Shown here: positions 53,107-61,566 of the stretch, piece by piece | How the letters are laid out: each line of letters starts with the position of its first letter | Numbering within the stretch: position 1 is the first letter of the stretch | DNA from: Phreatobacter oligotrophus | GTDB taxonomy: Bacteria > Pseudomonadota > Alphaproteobacteria > Rhizobiales > Phreatobacteraceae | Length of the DNA: 64,000 nt | Assembly (NCBI RefSeq): GCF_003046185.1 | Contig: NZ_PZZL01000002.1 | Location: forward strand, 62,001-126,000 | Reading direction: 5' to 3' | The notes under the pieces: generated by a model | What the model was told of the DNA's origin: nothing | The model's database searches: none | What the model saw: only the letters and a program-made list of their open reading frames with translations | Made by a program: the position numbers and the translations under genes

Positions 53107-53775
53107 ATGACCACCCTTCTCGTCACCGGCTTCGGCCCCTTCCCCGGCTGGGAGCGCAATCCGACACCCGCGATGGTCAAGGCGGTGACGGCCCTGCGCC
53201 TGCCCGGCGTCCGCATCGTCGGGCACGTGTTCAACACGGTCTATGCCGAGGTCGAGCGCGACCTGCCCGCACTCATCGCCCGCCACAGGCCGGACGCGGT
53301 GCTGCTCTTCGGCCTCGCCGGCCGCACCGGCCATGTCCGCATCGAGAAGCACGCCCACAATGTCACGACGCGGCGGGTGCCGGACGCCTCCGGCGCCTTC
53401 CACGCGAGCGCAGACATCCGCGCCGACGCGGCCTGGCGGGTGCCGACCGGCTTTGCCTGCGGACCGCTGGTGGCGCGGCTGCGGCGCGCCGGACTCAACG
53501 CCCGCCCCTCGCCCTCGGCAGGGGACTATCTCTGCAATTTCTCCTACTGGCTGGCGCTGGAGGCGGTGGCGCGCCACGAGGTGAAGCGGGCGCTCTTCGT
53601 CCATGTGCCGCTGCCGCTTCCCATGGGGCGATCCGCCCGCGGCGCCTTCACGCGGCGGATGACGACGGCCGACCTCGCGGCGGTGGCACGCGAGGCGGCG
53701 GCGGCCATCACCGGACGCTCCGCCTATTTCACGAAGCCACTGCGCAGGCCCCTCGCCCACTCTGCCCGGCCATAG
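53107..53775 (+). CDS. pcp: Pyroglutamyl-peptidase I (C15 family)
   Basis: 222 residues. Removes N-terminal pyroglutamate from peptides. N-terminal MTTLLVTGFGPFPGWERNPT and catalytic Glu in GRTGHVRIEKHAHN, nucleophile Cys in GDYLCNFSYW, and His in LFVHVPLPL fit the family. The C-terminus runs about 17 codons into a stretch shared antisense with the metallophosphoesterase gene. It could be a related peptidase, but all three catalytic residues are in place. Confidence 0.92.
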   Translation: MTTLLVTGFGPFPGWERNPTPAMVKAVTALRLPGVRIVGHVFNTVYAEVERDLPALIARHRPDAVLLFGLAGRTGHVRIEKHAHNVTTRRVPDASGAFHASADIRADAAWRVPTGFACGPLVARLRRAGLNARPSPSAGDYLCNFSYWLALEAVARHEVKRALFVHVPLPLPMGRSARGAFTRRMTTADLAAVAREAAAAITGRSAYFTKPLRRPLAHSARP

Positions 53776-54476
53776 ACCTCGGCCTGCCGGGCGGCGGCCT
53801 CCCACTCATAGGCGACAGCGATGCCGTCGACGGCAGCGACCGCGCCGTCGCGCAGGGTCACGATGGCGTAGCGGGCGTGAGGCGAGCCGGCCTCGGAGAC
53901 ATGGGCGTCGGGCGGCGTCGGATCCGAATAGGCGGGCTGGCCGACGCTTCCGGGATTGACCACCGTCAGGCCGTCGAGCGTCAGCAACCGCGGCAGGTGG
54001 CTGTGGCCGCAGAGCACGAGGCGCGTACCCCCAAGATCGCCGAGGCGGCTGCGGATCACCGGCGCGTCCGACTGGACGAGGCGACCGCCCTGCTTGTCCT
54101 CCATGAGATAGGTGTTGTCGTCGGCGGGCGTCGCATGGAACAGGCGAACGGCAACGCCGCCGACATTAAGGTCGAGGCTCATCGGCAGGCCGGCGAGCCA
54201 GGCGCGTTGGGCCTCGCCCAGCTGCTCGCGGGCGAGCTTGTCCGAGAAATAGAGCGCCTCGCCCTCGGCCTCGATGACCCATCGGTCGTGGTTGCCGCGC
54301 ACCGTCGGCAGGCCGAGCGCCATGAGCCGCGCCGCCGTCTCGGCCGGCCAGAGCGGACCTGAGACGCAGTCGCCCAGATTGACGGTGAGGTCGACGCCGC
54401 GGGCGGCGATGTCGGCGAGAACGGCGTCGAGGGCGAGGAGATTGCCGTGGATGTCGGCGATGGCGGCGAGGCGCAT
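53724..54476 (-). CDS. Metallophosphoesterase
   Basis: 250 residues from ATG 54476 (MRLAAIADIHGNLLAL). Calcineurin-like motifs in order: ADIHGN (metal ligands), VNLGDCVSGPLW, RGNHDRW, FHATPADD and LCGHSHLPRL. The GNHD and GHSH pieces form the dinuclear metal site. Related to YfcE/YvnB-like phosphodiesterases; substrate unknown. Its 3' end overlaps the 3' end of pcp by 52 bp on the opposite strand. Confidence 0.92.
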   Translation of the reverse strand: MRLAAIADIHGNLLALDAVLADIAARGVDLTVNLGDCVSGPLWPAETAARLMALGLPTVRGNHDRWVIEAEGEALYFSDKLAREQLGEAQRAWLAGLPMSLDLNVGGVAVRLFHATPADDNTYLMEDKQGGRLVQSDAPVIRSRLGDLGGTRLVLCGHSHLPRLLTLDGLTVVNPGSVGQPAYSDPTPPDAHVSEAGSPHARYAIVTLRDGAVAAVDGIAVAYEWEAAARQAEVYGRAEWARGLRSGFVK

Positions 54477-54610
54477 GCGGAAGGTCCTGATGGGAGGGCC
54501 CACCATCGGGCCGGCCCGGCGGCCGGACAACCGCCATCGCTGCATCCCATTCCGGCACAACCGGCGGCGGCACGGGGCTTGCGGTGGATCGAGCAAACCC
54601 GGAGGCCTCC

Positions 54611-55942
54611 ATGCTTGCCCGCCGTTCCCTGCTCCTCGCCGCCGCCGCCACCCTGGCGCTGCCCGTGTCCGCCCGCGCCTCCGTCCTCGACGGTTCCGCC
54701 TTCGGCCTGAAGCCGGGCGCCCCAGAGGACCAGACGCGCGCCCTGCAGCGTGCCGTCGAGACCGCCGCCGGCTCGCGGATGCCGCTGCGCCTCGCGCCCG
54801 GCGCCTACAAGGTCGGCGAGGTCCGGCTTCCCGCCAACACCCAGATCATGGGCGTGCGCGGCGCGACGCGGCTGGTGTTCCAGGGCGGGACGGGCTGCCT
54901 CGTCGCCCCGCGCGCCGACATGGTGACGCTCTCCGGCCTCGTCATCGAGGGCAATGGCCGGCCGCTGCCCGAGAAGCGCGGCCTGGTCGTGCTGGAGCAT
55001 GGCCGCGGCGTGCGCCTCGAGGATTGCGAGATCGCCGGCTCCAGCCACCACGGCATCGTGCTGGAGGGCATCGAGGGCCTGGTGCGCGGCAACACCGTCT
55101 CGGGCGTCGCCAAGGCGGCCATCGTCGCGCTCGACAGCCGCGGCCTCACCCTCACCCAGAACACCATCCGCTCCGCCGCCAATAACGGCATCCTCGTCTG
55201 GCGCACCATCGCCGGCGACGACGGCACCATCGTCGAGGGCAACCGCATTGAGGAGATCGGCGCGCGCGACGGCGGCTCCGGCCAGAACGGCAATGCCATC
55301 AACGTCTTCCGCGCCGGCAACGTCACCATTACCGGCAACCGCATCCGCGGGGCCGCCTTCTCGGCGGTGCGGGCGAACGGCGCCGCCAACGTGGCGGTGA
55401 CCGGCAACAGCTGCGCCTCCCTCGGCGAGGTCGCCGTCTATATCGAATTCGGCTTCGAGGGCGCTGTCGTCGCCAACAACATCATCGACGGCGCGGCGCT
55501 CGGCATCGTCGCCACCAATTTCAACCATGGCGGCCGGCTCGCCAACATCCACGGCAACATCATCCGCAACCTCGTCAACCGGCGGCCCGCCGGCACCGAC
55601 CCGCATGATGTCGTCGGCGTCGGCATCTCGGCGGAGGCGGATGCCGCGATCTCGTCCAATGTCATCGAGGGCGCGCCGACGGCCGGCATCCAGCTCGGCT
55701 GGGGCCAGTACATGCGCGACCTCTCGGTGACCGCCAATGTCATCAAGGGCTCCCCGGTCGGCATCGCCGTGTCGGTGGTGCCGGGGGCGGGCCAGGCGCT
55801 CATCGCCGACAATCTCGTGCAGGGCGCGAGCGTCGGTGCCGTGGTCGGCATGGAGTGGAAGCGCCCGGTGACCGGCGACATGGCCCGCGAGGGCGTCGGC
55901 CGCTTCGCCCAGCTCAGCGTCTCCGGCAACCGGGTGCGGTGA
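54611..55942 (+). CDS. TIGR03808-type Tat-exported beta-helix protein
   Basis: 443 residues from ATG 54611. The signal peptide MLARRSLLLAAAATLALPVSARA has a twin Arg and hydrophobic core, consistent with Tat export. After it, the protein is made of parallel beta-helix repeats (NTIRSAANNGILVW, NVTITGNRIRGAAFSAVRANG and similar), each turn ending near GN or SGN. This matches TIGR03808. The function is unknown; right-handed beta-helices often bind or cleave polysaccharides. It is divergent from the metallophosphoesterase gene. Confidence 0.88.
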   Translation: MLARRSLLLAAAATLALPVSARASVLDGSAFGLKPGAPEDQTRALQRAVETAAGSRMPLRLAPGAYKVGEVRLPANTQIMGVRGATRLVFQGGTGCLVAPRADMVTLSGLVIEGNGRPLPEKRGLVVLEHGRGVRLEDCEIAGSSHHGIVLEGIEGLVRGNTVSGVAKAAIVALDSRGLTLTQNTIRSAANNGILVWRTIAGDDGTIVEGNRIEEIGARDGGSGQNGNAINVFRAGNVTITGNRIRGAAFSAVRANGAANVAVTGNSCASLGEVAVYIEFGFEGAVVANNIIDGAALGIVATNFNHGGRLANIHGNIIRNLVNRRPAGTDPHDVVGVGISAEADAAISSNVIEGAPTAGIQLGWGQYMRDLSVTANVIKGSPVGIAVSVVPGAGQALIADNLVQGASVGAVVGMEWKRPVTGDMAREGVGRFAQLSVSGNRVR

Positions 55943-55970
55943 CGCCCGCGACTCGCGACGGCACGGGGCG

Positions 55971-55985
55971 TTAACACCCCGTTAA
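55971..55985. promoter_or_regulatory. Consensus CtrA-binding site, TTAA-N7-TTAA
   Basis: TTAA at 55971 and TTAA at 55982 are separated by exactly 7 bp (GTTAACACCCCGTTAACC). It fits the full CtrA consensus and lies 48 bp before the ATG at 56033, so it would overlap the promoter of that gene. Confidence 0.6.
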
Positions 55986-56032
55986 CCGGATCAGGGCACG
56001 GTCTGGCAGGTTCCATCTGCCGGAGGCGCCCG

Positions 56033-56521
56033 ATGCGTGCGCTCGCTAAGGTTCTCGTCGCTTCCGCCGTCATCGCCCTTGCGGGCCTGTCCGGTCGTGC
56101 CGAGGCCCAGCAGGCCTGCGCACCCGGCGACCTCACCCGCTTCACCGCCGAAGCGATGATCTCCGACGCGGATCTGCGCGCCGGCGCCGAAGCCGCGCTG
56201 GAGGCCTGCGCCGCCTTCGCGCTCGCCCAGTTCCGCAATGTCGGCGAGGTGGAGGAGCGCATCCTCGTGCAGGTCGCGGCGCTCGCCGGCCGCACGAGCT
56301 ACGCCACCTATGCCGCCGACGAGATCCCGGCCGTGTCGCCGGCCCTGGTCCAGTTGCTCACAGCCGCCTTCCGGCCGCTCTATCCGCATCTGCGCGCGCT
56401 CTCCGAGGAGGAGAACACCGCGGTGATGCGCACCCTCGTCTTCCACCTCATCGCGCAGGCGAACCCGACCGTGACCGGATCGGTGCCGCGGTCTCCTGCC
56501 AGCCCCGGAGCCCGGCCATGA
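56033..56521 (+). CDS. Small exported protein of unknown function
   Basis: 162 residues. Signal peptide MRALAKVLVASAVIALAGLS ends near GRAEA. The mature part is helical with two Cys (QACAPGD, EACAAFA) and a conserved-looking helix (QFRNVGEVEERILVQVAALAGR). No domain recognised. A consensus CtrA box sits upstream, suggesting cell-cycle control. Its stop overlaps the start of a 48-residue ORF (ATGA). Confidence 0.72.
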   Translation: MRALAKVLVASAVIALAGLSGRAEAQQACAPGDLTRFTAEAMISDADLRAGAEAALEACAAFALAQFRNVGEVEERILVQVAALAGRTSYATYAADEIPAVSPALVQLLTAAFRPLYPHLRALSEEENTAVMRTLVFHLIAQANPTVTGSVPRSPASPGARP

Positions 56522-56664
56522 ACGCCAACATGACCGCCGACGAGACCACCCTGCCCGTCATCGTCGCCCCGCCGCTGTCGCCCGATGCGAGCTTCGACGC
56601 CGATGTCGCCGATCTCCACGAGGTGGAGTGGCTGACGCCGGCCGCCCTCTCCCGCAAGGACTGA
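56518..56664 (+). CDS. Acidic small protein, 48 aa, coupled to upstream gene
   Basis: Reads MNANMTADETTLPVIVAPPL, then SPDASFDADVADLHEVEWLTPAALSRKD. It is strongly acidic with no membrane segment. It starts at the ATGA overlap with the upstream stop, so translation would be coupled. No family recognised. Too short for certainty; codon use looks like its neighbours. Confidence 0.5.
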   Translation: MNANMTADETTLPVIVAPPLSPDASFDADVADLHEVEWLTPAALSRKD

Positions 56665-56735
56665 TTGTCCGCCGCAGCCCCGCCGGTCATGGTGCCGTCG
56701 AGCCGCCCGCCAGAGGCGGCCACCGGGGAAGCACC

Positions 56736-57317
56736 ATGCTCAGAGGCTCCGAGGCGCCGCGCAGCGGACCTCTCGTCACCATCGATCCCGACGCCTTCGT
56801 CCACCCGACCGCGCTCATCTACGGCAAGGTGAGCCTTGCGGCCGGCGTCTCGGTCTGGCCGAACGTCGTCATCCGCGCCGAGGCCTATGAGGTGGCGATC
56901 GGCGAGGGATCGAACATCCAGGACTTCGTGATGATCCATGTCGGCAACGGCATGGGGACCCATGTCGGCCGCAACTGCTCGATCACCCACCGCGTGACGC
57001 TGCACGGCTGCACCATCGGCGACGACGTGCTGGTGGGCATCGGCGCGACCATCATGGATGGCTGCGTCATCGGCGCGAATTCGATCATAGCCGGGGGCGC
57101 CTTCCTCAAGGAGGGGACCATTGTGCCGCCGAACTCCATCGTCGCCGGCATTCCCGCGGTGGTGAAGGCGACCCGGGATTCAGGCCCCGCCAACCGCTTC
57201 AATGCCCATCTCTACCGGATGAACGCGGAGGCCTTCGCCCGCGGCGAGCACCGGGTCTGGGCGAAAGCCGACCTTGCGGCCGAGGCGGCGCGGTTCGGGG
57301 TCGACCGCGCCTCCTGA
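56736..57317 (+). CDS. Gamma-carbonic anhydrase-like hexapeptide-repeat protein
   Basis: 193 residues from ATG 56736. A left-handed beta-helix of hexapeptide repeats (IYGKVSLAAGVSVWPNVVIRAEAYEVAIGEGSNIQDFVMIHVG and onward). Candidate metal-binding His residues are in MIHVGNGMGTHVGRNCSITHRVTLHGC, placed like the three ligands of gamma-CA/CaiE/PaaY-like proteins. Carbonic anhydrase activity is unproven, since many relatives lack it. A helix-rich C-terminus (RFNAHLYRMNAEAFARGEHRVWA) follows. Confidence 0.85.
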   Translation: MLRGSEAPRSGPLVTIDPDAFVHPTALIYGKVSLAAGVSVWPNVVIRAEAYEVAIGEGSNIQDFVMIHVGNGMGTHVGRNCSITHRVTLHGCTIGDDVLVGIGATIMDGCVIGANSIIAGGAFLKEGTIVPPNSIVAGIPAVVKATRDSGPANRFNAHLYRMNAEAFARGEHRVWAKADLAAEAARFGVDRAS

Positions 57318-57319
57318 TC

Positions 57320-58045
57320 TCAGCGCCGCACGCGCCGCTCGATGCGGAAGCGCATCTCCATGGTCGCCGCCTCGCCGCCACGGCGGTCGGGCGTCAGCCA
57401 GTGGCTGAAATTGGCGGTGGCCGGCGGATCGCCCGGCAGGTCGAGGCTGAAACGGGCGAGATCGGCGCCCTCGTTGCGGACCAGAACGGCCCGCAGGCCC
57501 GCCGGCTCGGGTAGCGGCAGGACCACCTCGACGAGGGTCGAGCCATCCGCCAGCGCCTCGCGCCGGAGGTCATCGGAGGCCGCTTCCAGGCGGGGCCCGG
57601 CGGCGGCAACGGCAAGGCCGCTCCAGGCCTGGCCGCCGAGGCGGATGTGGGCGATGAGCAGGGTCTGGACCGGCGGCGGGGCGGTCGTCACCGCGAAGGC
57701 GAGATGCCCGACGGCGATGGCGAAGAGGGCGAGGACGGATGCTGCCGCCGCGACCGCCTTGGCGGGGGTCGGCGCCCGGTCCCGCAGGACGAGCGCGAGC
57801 CAGAACCCGGCCCCGGTGCCAGCCATGCCGCCGATGAGCGCCATGGCGCCCGCGAAGGCGAGCCGGTCCGCGGCGGAGCCCAGGTCGATCCAGCGGGCGA
57901 AGAGAAGCGCGCCGGTCTGGGCGGCGAAGGCGGCCGTGGCTGCGCCCGCCCCGACCATGGCGATGCCGGTGGCAAGGCGCAGGACGGTGCGAAGGGACGA
58001 GGCGGGTTGGCGCGAAGGCCCGGATGGGGACTGATGCTCGGACAT
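57320..58045 (-). CDS. Membrane protein with three spans and a soluble domain
   Basis: 241 residues. Hydrophobic segments at about 25-50, 63-88 and 95-118 are followed by a ~115-residue domain (GGQAWSGLAVAAAGPRLEAASDDLRREALADGSTLVEVVLPLP ...). The last part (GLRAVLVRNEGADLARFSLDLPGDPPATANFSHWLTPDRR) looks beta-rich. No named family recognised. It is convergent with the gamma-carbonic anhydrase-like gene, 2 bp between stops. Confidence 0.65.
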   Translation of the reverse strand: MSEHQSPSGPSRQPASSLRTVLRLATGIAMVGAGAATAAFAAQTGALLFARWIDLGSAADRLAFAGAMALIGGMAGTGAGFWLALVLRDRAPTPAKAVAAAASVLALFAIAVGHLAFAVTTAPPPVQTLLIAHIRLGGQAWSGLAVAAAGPRLEAASDDLRREALADGSTLVEVVLPLPEPAGLRAVLVRNEGADLARFSLDLPGDPPATANFSHWLTPDRRGGEAATMEMRFRIERRVRR

Positions 58046-58125
58046 GACCTGACGGTGCGCCGCACAGGCGGCTCGCCCGTCAGTCGGTGTGGGGACCCGA
58101 AAGGTTCAACGGGTCCCGGCGGCCG

Positions 58126-58899
58126 TCACTTCTCGACGAAGGCCTTCTCGATGACGAAATGGCCCGGCTTGGAGATCGCGCCCTCGTCGAAACCGCGGGC
58201 GACCAGCATGTCCACCATGTCCTTGAGGAAGGCCGGCGAGCCGCAGATCATCACCCGGTCGGCGTCCTTGTCGAGAGGCCCAAGGCCGAACTCGGCCTGG
58301 ATGGCCCCATCGTCGAGGAGCTGGGTGATGCGGCCGGTGTGGACAAAGGGCTCGCGGGTGACGGTCGGGTAGTATTTCAGCTTGTCGCGCACCAGCTCGC
58401 CGATGAGCTCGTCGTTCGGCAGTTCGCGCGCAATGTAGTCGCCATAGGCCTGCTCGGCGACGAAGCGGGTGCCGTGGATCAGCACGACATTGTCGAAGCG
58501 GTCATAGACCTCCGGATCCTTCACCACGCTGATGAAGGGGGCGAGGCCCGTGCCGGTGCCGCAGAGATAGAGATTGCGGCCCGGCAGCAGCGCGTCCTGC
58601 ACGAGGGTGCCGACGGGCTTGCGGCCGACCAGGATCTGGTCGCCGACCTTGATGTTCTGCAGCCGCGAGGTGAGCGGGCCGTCCGGCACCTTGATCGAGA
58701 AGAACTCGAGATTGTCCTCGTAGTTGGAGGAGACGATCGAATAGGCGCGCAGCAGCGGTTTGCCCTCGACCTCGAGGCCGATCATCACGAACTGGCCATT
58801 GACGAAGCGGAACGACGGGTCGCGGGTCGTCTTGAAGGAGAAGAGCCGGTCCGTGTAGTGCCGCACGTCCAGGACGCGCTCGGAGTTCAGGTTCGACAT
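58126..58899 (-). CDS. fpr: Ferredoxin-NADP+ reductase
   Basis: 257 residues. FAD enzyme passing electrons between NADPH and ferredoxin/flavodoxin. FAD site RAYSIVSSNYEDNLEFFSIKVPDGPLTS, NADP site CGTGTGLAPFISVV and MICGSPAFLKDMVDML, and C-terminal FVEK (bacterial subclass, ending in VEK). In several proteobacteria this gene is induced by oxidative stress or iron lack. A palindrome 39 bp upstream of the start may be its operator. Confidence 0.95.
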   Translation of the reverse strand: MSNLNSERVLDVRHYTDRLFSFKTTRDPSFRFVNGQFVMIGLEVEGKPLLRAYSIVSSNYEDNLEFFSIKVPDGPLTSRLQNIKVGDQILVGRKPVGTLVQDALLPGRNLYLCGTGTGLAPFISVVKDPEVYDRFDNVVLIHGTRFVAEQAYGDYIARELPNDELIGELVRDKLKYYPTVTREPFVHTGRITQLLDDGAIQAEFGLGPLDKDADRVMICGSPAFLKDMVDMLVARGFDEGAISKPGHFVIEKAFVEK

Positions 58900-58937
58900 G
58901 GGCTGTTAAGTCCGGGGTGACTGGCGCCGCATACGGT

Positions 58938-58955
58938 TCATTCGTACACGAATGA
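58938..58955. promoter_or_regulatory. Palindromic operator candidate upstream of fpr
   Basis: TCATTCG-TACA-CGAATGA, perfect 7-bp arms, 39-56 bp before the fpr start. Similar CATTCG...CGAATG arms occur in operators of TetR/AcrR-type repressors. No such regulator gene is adjacent. Confidence 0.45.
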
Positions 58956-59182
58956 TACCGCATCGCACCAACTAGGCAAGACCATAAGGCGGCGCAACAG
59001 TCTTGTCGCCGGGCTGGATCAAATCCGCGCGCAGACGACGACAAGCGTTTGCGCGGCGGCCTTTTCGGAGAGGATTTTTCCCCCCGACCCCCGCCGGCGG
59101 CCCGCAAGCGGACGGCACGTGCACCCTTCACCGGCCTCCCGTCGCAACCTATGCTCGCCGCCCCTGATGCTTCGGACATGAC

Positions 59183-60097
59183 ATGGCCAGCGACATTCTC
59201 TGCTTCGGCGAAGCCCTCGGCGAATTCAACCAGACCCGCCCCGGCGAGCCGCATTACCTGTTCGGCTTCGGCGGGGACACGTCGAACTGCGCCATTGCGG
59301 CCGCCCGCTCGGGGGCGAGCGTCGGCGTCATCGGCGCCATCGGCGACGATGCCTTCGGCGAGGATTTCATCGCGCTCTGGGCGCGCGAAGGCGTCGACAC
59401 GTCGGGGATGCGCCGGGTCACCGGGGGCGATACCGGCCTCTACTTCGTCACCCACGGACCGGACGGCCACGCTTTCAGCTACCGGCGCTCCGGCTCGGCG
59501 GCGGCGCGGATCACCGCGGCGGATGTGCCGCTCGACCGCGTGCGGTCGGCCAGGATCCTCCACGTCTCCGGCATCTCGCAGGCCATCTCCGACAGCGCCA
59601 GCGAGGCCGTGCTGGCGGCGATTGCCGCGGCGCGTGCGGCCGGCGTCACCGTCTCCTACGATACGAACCTGAGGCTCCGCCTCTGGCCGCTGGAGAAGGC
59701 CCGCGCCGTCACCAATGCCGCCATGCGCCTCGCCGACATCGCCCTTCCGGGCATGGACGATGCCCGCCAGCTCACGGGCCGCGAGACGCCGGACGCCATC
59801 TGCGATTTCTATCTCGAGGGGGGCTCGCGCATCGTCGCGCTGACGCTCGGCAAGGAGGGCGCGCTCATCGCGACGCCGCAGGAGCGGCGGGTGATCCCGT
59901 CGATCAGCGTGAACGCGGTGGATGCGACCGGGGCCGGCGACTGTTTCGACGGGGCGTTCCTTGCGGAATGGCTGCGGACGCAGGATCCCTTCGCCGCTGG
60001 GCGCTATGCCTGCGTGGCGGCGGCGCTGTCGACGCGTGGCTATGGGGCGGTGGCCCCGCTCCCCCGCCGCGAGGAGGTCCTGGCGGCGATGGGGTGA
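59183..60097 (+). CDS. kdgK: PfkB family sugar kinase (2-keto-3-deoxygluconate kinase-like)
   Basis: 304 residues. PfkB signature DATGAGDCFDGAFLAEWL near the C-terminus with the catalytic Asp; N-terminal GGDTSNCAIAAARSGASVGVIGAIGDDAFGEDF is the substrate-side PfkB motif. The sequence resembles 2-keto-3-deoxygluconate kinases, but fructokinase or other sugar kinase roles are possible. There is no aldolase (eda/kdgA) or uronate gene nearby. Confidence 0.82.
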   Translation: MASDILCFGEALGEFNQTRPGEPHYLFGFGGDTSNCAIAAARSGASVGVIGAIGDDAFGEDFIALWAREGVDTSGMRRVTGGDTGLYFVTHGPDGHAFSYRRSGSAAARITAADVPLDRVRSARILHVSGISQAISDSASEAVLAAIAAARAAGVTVSYDTNLRLRLWPLEKARAVTNAAMRLADIALPGMDDARQLTGRETPDAICDFYLEGGSRIVALTLGKEGALIATPQERRVIPSISVNAVDATGAGDCFDGAFLAEWLRTQDPFAAGRYACVAAALSTRGYGAVAPLPRREEVLAAMG

Positions 60098-60167
60098 GGT
60101 GGCGGGCTTCCCGCCCGACCGAGCGCTGCATTCAGTGACGTCGTTTGAAGAGGCTCGGCCGGTTCCA

Positions 60168-60257
60168 CGTCATGCCCGGGCTTGTCGCGGGCATCCACGA
60201 CTTGACCACCGCCCTTGACCCAATTCGTGGATGCCCGGGACAAGCCCGGGCATGACG
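60168..60257. repeat. Intergenic inverted-repeat element, class B, copy 3
   Basis: 90 bp: CGTCATGCCCGGGCTTGTCG at one end and CGGGACAAGCCCGGGCATGACG at the other; core CACGACTTGACCACCGCCC oriented as in copy 2 (52918-53007). Confidence 0.85.
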
Positions 60258-60312
60258 GATGGTGGTTCGGAATGAAGCCCGAGGGGCCTCAGTTCCCCCC
60301 TTGAAACGACAA

Positions 60313-60337
60313 CACCCGGCGGTTGTCCCGCCGGGTG
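60313..60337 (-). terminator. Hairpin terminator candidate
   Basis: CACCCGGCGG-TTGTC-CCGCCGGGTG with 10-bp perfect arms, 28 bp past the stop of the minus-strand Bug gene. The following T run on the minus strand is interrupted (TTGTCGTTT). Confidence 0.75.
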
Positions 60338-60364
60338 CCAAGATCTGCCGAAAGAGGGCGAGGC

Positions 60365-61357
60365 TTACTGGCTGACGCCGCTGGCGCGGATCGGCCCGGC
60401 CCACTTCTCGATCTCGCTCTTCACGAGACGGTCGAGATAGGCGCCGCCGCGGCGCTGGGGCGCGGCGATGATGGCGCCGAGGCCCTCGAGCCGCTCGCGC
60501 ACGGCGGGCGTGTCCATGGCCTCGATGGTGGCGGCACGCAGGCGCTCGACGATGGCCGGGGGCGTGTCCTTGTGGAAGAAGAAGGCGTTCCAGGTATAGG
60601 CCTCGAAGCCCTGGAGGCCCTGCTCCTGCGCCGTCGGCAGGTTGGGCAGCACGGCCGTGCGGGCGGCGGTCAGCGTCGCCAGCGCCTTCACCGAATTGCC
60701 CTGGATGTGGGAGAGCGCGGTGGAGGAAATCTCGCACATGTAGTCGACGCGGCCGGAGATGAGGTCCTGGATGGCTGGGGCCGAGCCGCGATAGGGCACG
60801 TGGGTGACGCCGTTCGTGCCGATCACCGAGTTGAGGTAGAGGCAGCCGAGATGCACCGCCGAGCCGGGACCGGCGGAGGCGAACTGCATCTTCGCCTCGT
60901 TGGCCTTCACCTGGGCGATGAACTCCTGGAGGTTGTTCGCCGGGAAGTCCTTGCGGGTGATGAGGATCAGCGGCACCTCGGCGATCAGCGTCACCGGCGC
61001 GAAGTCGGTCGCGGCATTGTAGAGCGGCTGGGCATAGAGCGTCTGGTTCACTGCGTGGGTGCCGACGGTGCCGAGGACGAAGGTGTAGCCGTCCGGGCTG
61101 CCGCGCGAGACGCGGGCCGTGCCGGTCATGCCGCCAGCGCCGCCAACGTTCTCGACAATGACCTGCTGGCCGAGGATCTGCGACATCCGCTCCGCCATGA
61201 TGCGGCCGAGCACGTCGGTCGGGCCGCCGGCGGCGAAGGGGATGATCATGGTGACGGGACGGGCCGGCCAGGTCTGGGCGGTGGCGGCCGGCGCGGCGGC
61301 GGCAAGGGAGGCCGCGGCGGCGAGGGCAAGAAGCGAGCGTCGGGCGATGGTCTTCAT
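60365..61357 (-). CDS. Bug/TctC-family periplasmic solute receptor
   Basis: 330 residues. Signal peptide MKTIARRSLLALAAAASLAAAAPAATAQ (Arg pair). Bug landmarks: WPARPVTMIIPFAAGGPTDVLGRIMAERM, VIVENVGGAGGMTGTARVS, and PYRGSAPAIQDLISGRVDYMCE for the carboxylate-binding loop. An orphan receptor: no tctA/tctB pair adjoins it. The ligand is unknown; Bug proteins bind carboxylates or amides. It is divergent from the NadX-like gene. Confidence 0.92.
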   Translation of the reverse strand: MKTIARRSLLALAAAASLAAAAPAATAQTWPARPVTMIIPFAAGGPTDVLGRIMAERMSQILGQQVIVENVGGAGGMTGTARVSRGSPDGYTFVLGTVGTHAVNQTLYAQPLYNAATDFAPVTLIAEVPLILITRKDFPANNLQEFIAQVKANEAKMQFASAGPGSAVHLGCLYLNSVIGTNGVTHVPYRGSAPAIQDLISGRVDYMCEISSTALSHIQGNSVKALATLTAARTAVLPNLPTAQEQGLQGFEAYTWNAFFFHKDTPPAIVERLRAATIEAMDTPAVRERLEGLGAIIAAPQRRGGAYLDRLVKSEIEKWAGPIRASGVSQ

Positions 61358-61566
61358 GTCGGAAAACTCCTCCGGAGGCGGCGGATCATGGCGAAATGGC
61401 CCGCCTTGTCCATCCCAAATGATGGGCAGCGTCCGACCGCCGCAGCCGGCTTCGCGCGCCGTATCGCCTCGCGGTTCGCGTCGCCGCGCCGCATGGAGGC
61501 CATGACGCGCGGGGCTTCCCTTTGTTCCCGAAGGCCGTATGGTCCGCCGCCTTCAGGAGTTGCCCC

